From: Lactobacillus paragasseri
GTDB taxonomy: Bacteria > Bacillota > Bacilli > Lactobacillales > Lactobacillaceae
Reading direction: 5' to 3'
DNA: 64,000 nucleotides
Assembly (NCBI RefSeq): GCF_003584685.1
Contig: NZ_AP018549.1
Span: 310,001-374,000 of the forward strand
The position numbers were made by a program, and so were the translations under genes. Shown in pieces: positions 60,120 through 64,000 of this stretch; position 1 is the first letter of the stretch, and each line of letters opens with the position of its first letter. The notes under the pieces were generated by a model. That model ran no database searches and had not been told where the DNA came from. It saw nothing but the letters and a program-made list of their open reading frames with translations.

Positions 60120-61823
60120 ATGGATGGGTTGGTAAAAAGAATTGAAAAAGCGCAGCCATTTTTTAGAAAAGTTGCGACTAATCAATATTTAAGAGCAATT
60201 CGTGATGGCTTTATCGCGTTAATGCCAATTATTATCTTTTCAAGTTTTTTCTTGTTAATTGCTAATGTGCCTCAAATTTGGGGATTTGTTTGGCCTAAAA
60301 AAGTAGCTACAGCTTTAAATTTATTTTATAACTTATCAATGGGCTTTTTGTCCTTAATGGCCGCTTCTACTGTAGCTAAGGCCTTAACTGGAAGTTTAAA
60401 TCTAAAGTTGCCAAAAACTAATCAAATTCCAGTTGCTGGAGTTCAATATACAGCTCAAATTTCCTTTGCATTTGTGGCAATAGATACTTTGTTAAATAAA
60501 GGAAATTTATATTTAGCTACTGATATGATTGGAACTAAAGGATTAATTTGTGCCTTCTTGGTAGCATTTATTGTACCTAATATTTATTATTTTTGTTTTA
60601 AACATAATGTCACGATCACGCTACCTGATGTAGTACCTCAAAATATTGCTCAAGCTTTTAAGAATATTATTCCGTTTGCTTTAGCAACTACTTTCTTTTG
60701 GGCATTTACGCTAATTTTTAGAGCTTTAACTAATATGAATTTGGCAGCTTGGATAATTAAAAGCCTAACTCCACTTTTTACCGCAGCGGATGGGTATGTT
60801 GGGTTAGCAATTATTTATGGTGCAATGGCGTTTTTCTGGTTTATCGGAATTCAAGGGCCCTCAATCGTTGAACCAGCAGTTACGGCAATATACCTAACCA
60901 ATGTTGAAGCTAATTTAAGAGCATTTAATTCTGGAAATATTCAAGGCGCTAATCATATTTTGTCACAAGGAATTCAAATGTTTGTTGCTACTTTAGGAGG
61001 AACTGGAGCAACTTTAGTAGTAACGTTTATGTTTGCTTTTTTATCTAAGTCTAAACAATTAAAAGCAGTTGGACGTGCATCAACAATTCCAGTTATTTTC
61101 GGTGTTAATGAGCCTATATTGTTTGGTGCTCCATTAATCTTAAATCCGATTTTCTTTATACCTTTTATTTTTGCACCAATTCTTAATGTTTGGATCTTTA
61201 AAATTTTTGTCGATGTGCTTCATATGCCGTCATTTATTTATAACTTACCATGGACCACGCCGCCAACATTAGGATTGTGGATGGGAACTGGTTTTAATAT
61301 TTTGGCTTTATTACTAGGAATTTTATTACTAGTAGTTGATTCATTATTATATTATCCATTTTTTAAGGCTTATGACGCTTCAATGCTAGCCCAAGAAGAA
61401 AAAAAGGAAGAACTTGAAGAAAAAGATGATAAAAAATCGGTTGTAACGTCTGCTGAACCTAAATTTAATGAATCTGAAATTCCACTTGGCAAAACTAAAG
61501 ATCAACAAGCACTCAATGTTTTAGTTTTATGTGCCGGCGGTGGGACATCTGGAATTTTAGCTAAGTCACTTAATAAGTTAGCTAAAGAAGATAAATTACC
61601 TTTAAATGCAGCAGCTGCTGCATTTGGATCACATCATGATTTAATATCTGGAATGGATGTAGTAATTTTAGCGCCACAAATGGATACCATGAAAGATGAA
61701 CTTGCAAAGGAATGTAAACAAAATAATGCTCGTATGATTACCACTACTGGGAAGCAATATATTTATATGACGCAACATGCTAATGAATGTTTGAAACTAT
61801 TAATCAATGATATTAATAAATGA
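60120..61823 (+). CDS. lacE: PTS lactose-family enzyme IICB
   Basis: 567 residues. The IIC membrane domain (1-430) has the lac-family signature PVIFGVNEPILFGAPLILNP. A Lys/Glu-rich linker (about 425-460) joins it to IIB, whose active cysteine is C471 in VLCAGGGTSGILAKSL. IIC-IIB fusion is typical of lactose carriers, while cellobiose carriers usually have a separate IIB. Imports and phosphorylates the sugar. GGAGG upstream. Confidence 0.92.
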   Translation: MDGLVKRIEKAQPFFRKVATNQYLRAIRDGFIALMPIIIFSSFFLLIANVPQIWGFVWPKKVATALNLFYNLSMGFLSLMAASTVAKALTGSLNLKLPKTNQIPVAGVQYTAQISFAFVAIDTLLNKGNLYLATDMIGTKGLICAFLVAFIVPNIYYFCFKHNVTITLPDVVPQNIAQAFKNIIPFALATTFFWAFTLIFRALTNMNLAAWIIKSLTPLFTAADGYVGLAIIYGAMAFFWFIGIQGPSIVEPAVTAIYLTNVEANLRAFNSGNIQGANHILSQGIQMFVATLGGTGATLVVTFMFAFLSKSKQLKAVGRASTIPVIFGVNEPILFGAPLILNPIFFIPFIFAPILNVWIFKIFVDVLHMPSFIYNLPWTTPPTLGLWMGTGFNILALLLGILLLVVDSLLYYPFFKAYDASMLAQEEKKEELEEKDDKKSVVTSAEPKFNESEIPLGKTKDQQALNVLVLCAGGGTSGILAKSLNKLAKEDKLPLNAAAAAFGSHHDLISGMDVVILAPQMDTMKDELAKECKQNNARMITTTGKQYIYMTQHANECLKLLINDINK

Positions 61824-61833
61824 CGGAGGCAGT

Positions 61834-63261
61834 ATGTCAACTTTATTGAAAAGGGTAAAAAAGTTACCCAAGAATTTTGTATGGGGTGCAGCCACTGCGG
61901 CTTACCAGGTTGAAGGAAATACAAATTTAGATGGTAAAGGAAAGATTATGTGGGATGACTATTTGAAAAGTCAAGGAAATTTCTCACCCAATCCTGCTTG
62001 TGATTTTTATCATCGTTATCCAGAAGACTTAAAATTGGCCCATAATCTGGGGCTAAATGCAGTTCGTATATCAATTGCTTGGACTCGTATTTTCCCTAAT
62101 GGTTATGTAACGAACAAGCCAAATGAAGCAGGGGTTAAATACTATCATCGACTTTTTCATGAATGCTTAAAAAATAATTTAGTACCATATGTAACACTAC
62201 ATCATTTTGACAGCCCTAAGACTTTGTTTGATCAAGGTGATTGGCTTAATAGAGAAATGATCAATGAATTTGTAAAATATGCAGACTTTTGTTTTCAAGA
62301 ATTCGCCGAGGTTGATAATTGGTTTACGATTAACGAATTGATTTCATTAGCTATGTGTCAGTATATTCAAGGCACTTTTCCCCCTAATAAGTTATTTGAT
62401 GTTTCTGATGCAATTCAGGCTCAGCATAATGAATTAGTAGCACATGCAAAAGTAGTTAATCTCTTTAAAGCTAAAGGATATAAGGGACGAATTGGGTTAA
62501 TTCATGTGATTCAACCTGTTTATCCAGCAACAAATTCAGAAGCAGATCGACATGCAGCTGATTTAAGAGATGCATTTATGAATCGCTTTTTATTAGATGG
62601 AACCTTATTAGGTTTTTATTCTGATCGAACGCAGCATTTAATTAAGGAAATTTTAGTTGCAAATAATGCTGAATTAAAGATTCTTCCTGAAGATCTTGAG
62701 ATTCTCAAACAGGCAAGTAAGCAGAATGATATGCTGGGGATTAATTATTATCAAAATCAAACCGTTGCTAGTTATGAAGGACCAAGTGAAACTTATCATA
62801 ACGGTAATGGAAAAAAAGGCAGTAGTATTTTTGCCTTTCATGGAGTTGGTAAAGATGTGCGAAATCCCGCTATTCCGACAACAGATTGGGACTGGAATAT
62901 ATATCCTGAAGGGCTATATGACGTACTAAAGAGAATAGAACACGATTATCCTGACTATCCTGTGATCTATATAACTGAAAATGGAATGGGTGCAAAAGAA
63001 GCGTGGGATAGTTCGAAACAGTATCTTGATGATGATTACCGAATTGATTTTATTGACCAACATTTGGCAGCTATCTTAAAGGCTCGAAATGAAGGAGTTA
63101 ATGTGCAAGGATATTTCCTTTGGTCTTTACAAGATCAATTTTCATGGTCAAATGGCTATAATAAACGTTACGGCTTAATTTATGTGGATTTCGCTAGTCA
63201 AGATAGGCATTTAAAAAGAAGCGCCTTGTGGTTTAAGGCCCTAAGTAAGACTATGCAATAA
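61834..63261 (+). CDS. lacG: 6-phospho-beta-galactosidase (GH1)
   Basis: 475 residues. Acid/base Glu168 in FTINELIS and nucleophile Glu382 in YITENGMG are in family position. The C-terminal FSWSNGYNKRYG supplies the phosphate-binding Ser, Lys and Tyr; the Trp before Ser is typical of 6-phospho-beta-galactosidases rather than glucosidases. Splits lactose-6-phosphate. ATG 61834 has ACGGAGGC; an in-frame start at 61807 lies inside lacE. No tagatose-pathway genes follow. Confidence 0.93.
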   Translation: MSTLLKRVKKLPKNFVWGAATAAYQVEGNTNLDGKGKIMWDDYLKSQGNFSPNPACDFYHRYPEDLKLAHNLGLNAVRISIAWTRIFPNGYVTNKPNEAGVKYYHRLFHECLKNNLVPYVTLHHFDSPKTLFDQGDWLNREMINEFVKYADFCFQEFAEVDNWFTINELISLAMCQYIQGTFPPNKLFDVSDAIQAQHNELVAHAKVVNLFKAKGYKGRIGLIHVIQPVYPATNSEADRHAADLRDAFMNRFLLDGTLLGFYSDRTQHLIKEILVANNAELKILPEDLEILKQASKQNDMLGINYYQNQTVASYEGPSETYHNGNGKKGSSIFAFHGVGKDVRNPAIPTTDWDWNIYPEGLYDVLKRIEHDYPDYPVIYITENGMGAKEAWDSSKQYLDDDYRIDFIDQHLAAILKARNEGVNVQGYFLWSLQDQFSWSNGYNKRYGLIYVDFASQDRHLKRSALWFKALSKTMQ

Positions 63262-63313
63262 TAATTTTTTAACAGATAAGAAATTATCGTTCCGAAACTA
63301 AGCACAACTTTGC

Positions 63314-63319
63314 TATACT
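63314..63319 (+). promoter_or_regulatory. -10 element of the sigma factor gene
   Basis: TTTGCTATACTTG near 63310-63322, an extended -10 like that of the tRNA promoter; no clear -35. About 85 bases of leader precede the ATG. Confidence 0.45.
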
Positions 63320-63406
63320 TGTATCCCATAAACATTCGTTCCCTTAGAAAGGATTCATTCTTTTTTTATTCTGATTATCAAATAGAAAAAGGAGGAATTT
63401 CCTGAG

Positions 63407-63964
63407 ATGGAAAAAGTGAATGAAGTTTACTTGATTAGAAGGGTGAAAGAAAAGCAAGATATGAAGGCTTTACATGAGCTTTTGGATCGCTACCGGCCTT
63501 TAATCAATGGCGCTAAAATGAATTTTTTCATTCGTAATTTTGATAACGATGACTGGGAACAAGAAGCGTTAATTATGTGTTATCAGAGTTGCTGCACATA
63601 TGATGAAGATCGAGCAGATAATTTTGGTGCCTACTATCGAACGAAATTCTATAATCATTTAAGATCGCTTTTAAGGTATGAACTAGCCCAAAAAAGGACC
63701 GCTTTTACTAAATCAATTTCTTACGACAATGTAGTGCAGAAAAATTTAATTAAAGAAGAAGTCGAAGAAATGCATATCACGCCTCGAAAAGAAATGTATC
63801 AAAAGTTTATTAAAAAGCTTTCTGATAAAGAAGTAATTGCTCTAAAAGTTTTTTTAGGAGAATTAACGATCGAAGAGGCAAGTCAGAAAACAAAATATAG
63901 CCGTTATCAATTATTGCAAGCAAAGGCTCGCTGCAAAGCAAAAATGCGAAAAGAATTGTTTTAA
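63407..63964 (+). CDS. sigH: SigH/ComX-like alternative sigma factor
   Basis: 185 residues. Region 2-like block with the DDWEQEALIMCYQS core and AYYRTKFYNHLRSLLRYELAQKR (about 42-105), then a region-4 HTH, LSDKEVIALKVFLGELTIEEASQKTKYSRYQLLQAKARCKAKMR (about 140-185). This two-domain layout without regions 1 and 3 matches the SigH/ComX group, which in L. sakei activates competence genes. It lies downstream of rlmB, where sigH is found in lactobacilli. AAAGGAGG upstream. Candidate targets in the window are comC and dut-radA. Confidence 0.85.
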   Translation: MEKVNEVYLIRRVKEKQDMKALHELLDRYRPLINGAKMNFFIRNFDNDDWEQEALIMCYQSCCTYDEDRADNFGAYYRTKFYNHLRSLLRYELAQKRTAFTKSISYDNVVQKNLIKEEVEEMHITPRKEMYQKFIKKLSDKEVIALKVFLGELTIEEASQKTKYSRYQLLQAKARCKAKMRKELF

Positions 63965-63991
63965 ATTCGCATAGAGGTGATAAAAAGACTA

Positions 63992-63997
63992 TAATAA
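63992..63997 (+). promoter_or_regulatory. possible promoter of the next gene
   Basis: TATAAT at the right edge, 18 bases after TTCGCA. It probably belongs to the next operon (rpmG-secE-nusG is expected from other lactobacilli); nothing coding is visible. Confidence 0.35.
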
Positions 63998-64000
63998 TAT

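Overview
This window is a low-GC Gram-positive chromosome segment, most consistent with a Lactobacillus of the gasseri/johnsonii group. That assignment is inferred from AT-rich codon use, frequent TTG and GTG starts, extended -10 promoters, the mfd-yabO-divIC-yabR-tilS-ftsH-hslO-dus-lysS order, a LacTFEG-type phosphotransferase operon and a SigH/ComX-like sigma factor gene. No rRNA operon, insertion sequence, phage or CRISPR array is visible. Nearly all of it is vegetative core genome, with a few accessory insertions.

Layout. Positions 1-11328: tail of mfd, a small RNA-binding protein, divIC, an S1-domain protein, tilS, ftsH, a YfhO-family membrane protein with a decayed fragment of a second copy behind it, hslO, dus and lysS. 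Positions 11389-11672: tRNA-Gly(GCC) and tRNA-Pro(CGG), each with its own terminator. Positions 11702-21845: clpC, an RNA leader resembling the Lacto-rpoB motif, rpoB and rpoC. The prepilin peptidase gene comC is convergent to rpoC. Positions 22573-25767: rpsL-rpsG-fusA. Positions 25800-39703: a continuous S10-spc-alpha ribosomal superoperon from rpsJ to rplQ with secY, adk, infA and rpoA. It is followed by ecfA1-ecfA2-ecfT-truA and rplM-rpsI.

Positions 44000-50930 form a mosaic: a possibly interrupted small gene, an NmrA-like oxidoreductase, an orphan structured RNA candidate, a DJ-1/PfpI protein, two histidine phosphatases, a divergent ArsR regulator and cation diffusion facilitator, two tiny proteins and a P-loop kinase-like protein. 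Positions 50947-58686 hold pepC (minus strand), dut-radA, gltX and cysS-mrnC-rlmB. Positions 58694-63261 are a lactose-type operon: cre, RAT antiterminator, lacT, lacF, lacE, lacG. It sits between rlmB and the sigH/comX-like gene at 63407.

The most interesting thread is a competence circuit. The window encodes a ComX/SigH-like sigma factor. A box resembling the streptococcal cin-box, with core CGTATATA and no visible -35, lies upstream of comC and of dut-radA, both competence-type genes. An exact 16-base copy of the comC box lies at 46429-46444 in front of no recognisable gene. The second thread is a roughly 175-nt RNA candidate at 45556-45732 with promoter, internal stems and a strong terminator but no downstream gene on its strand.
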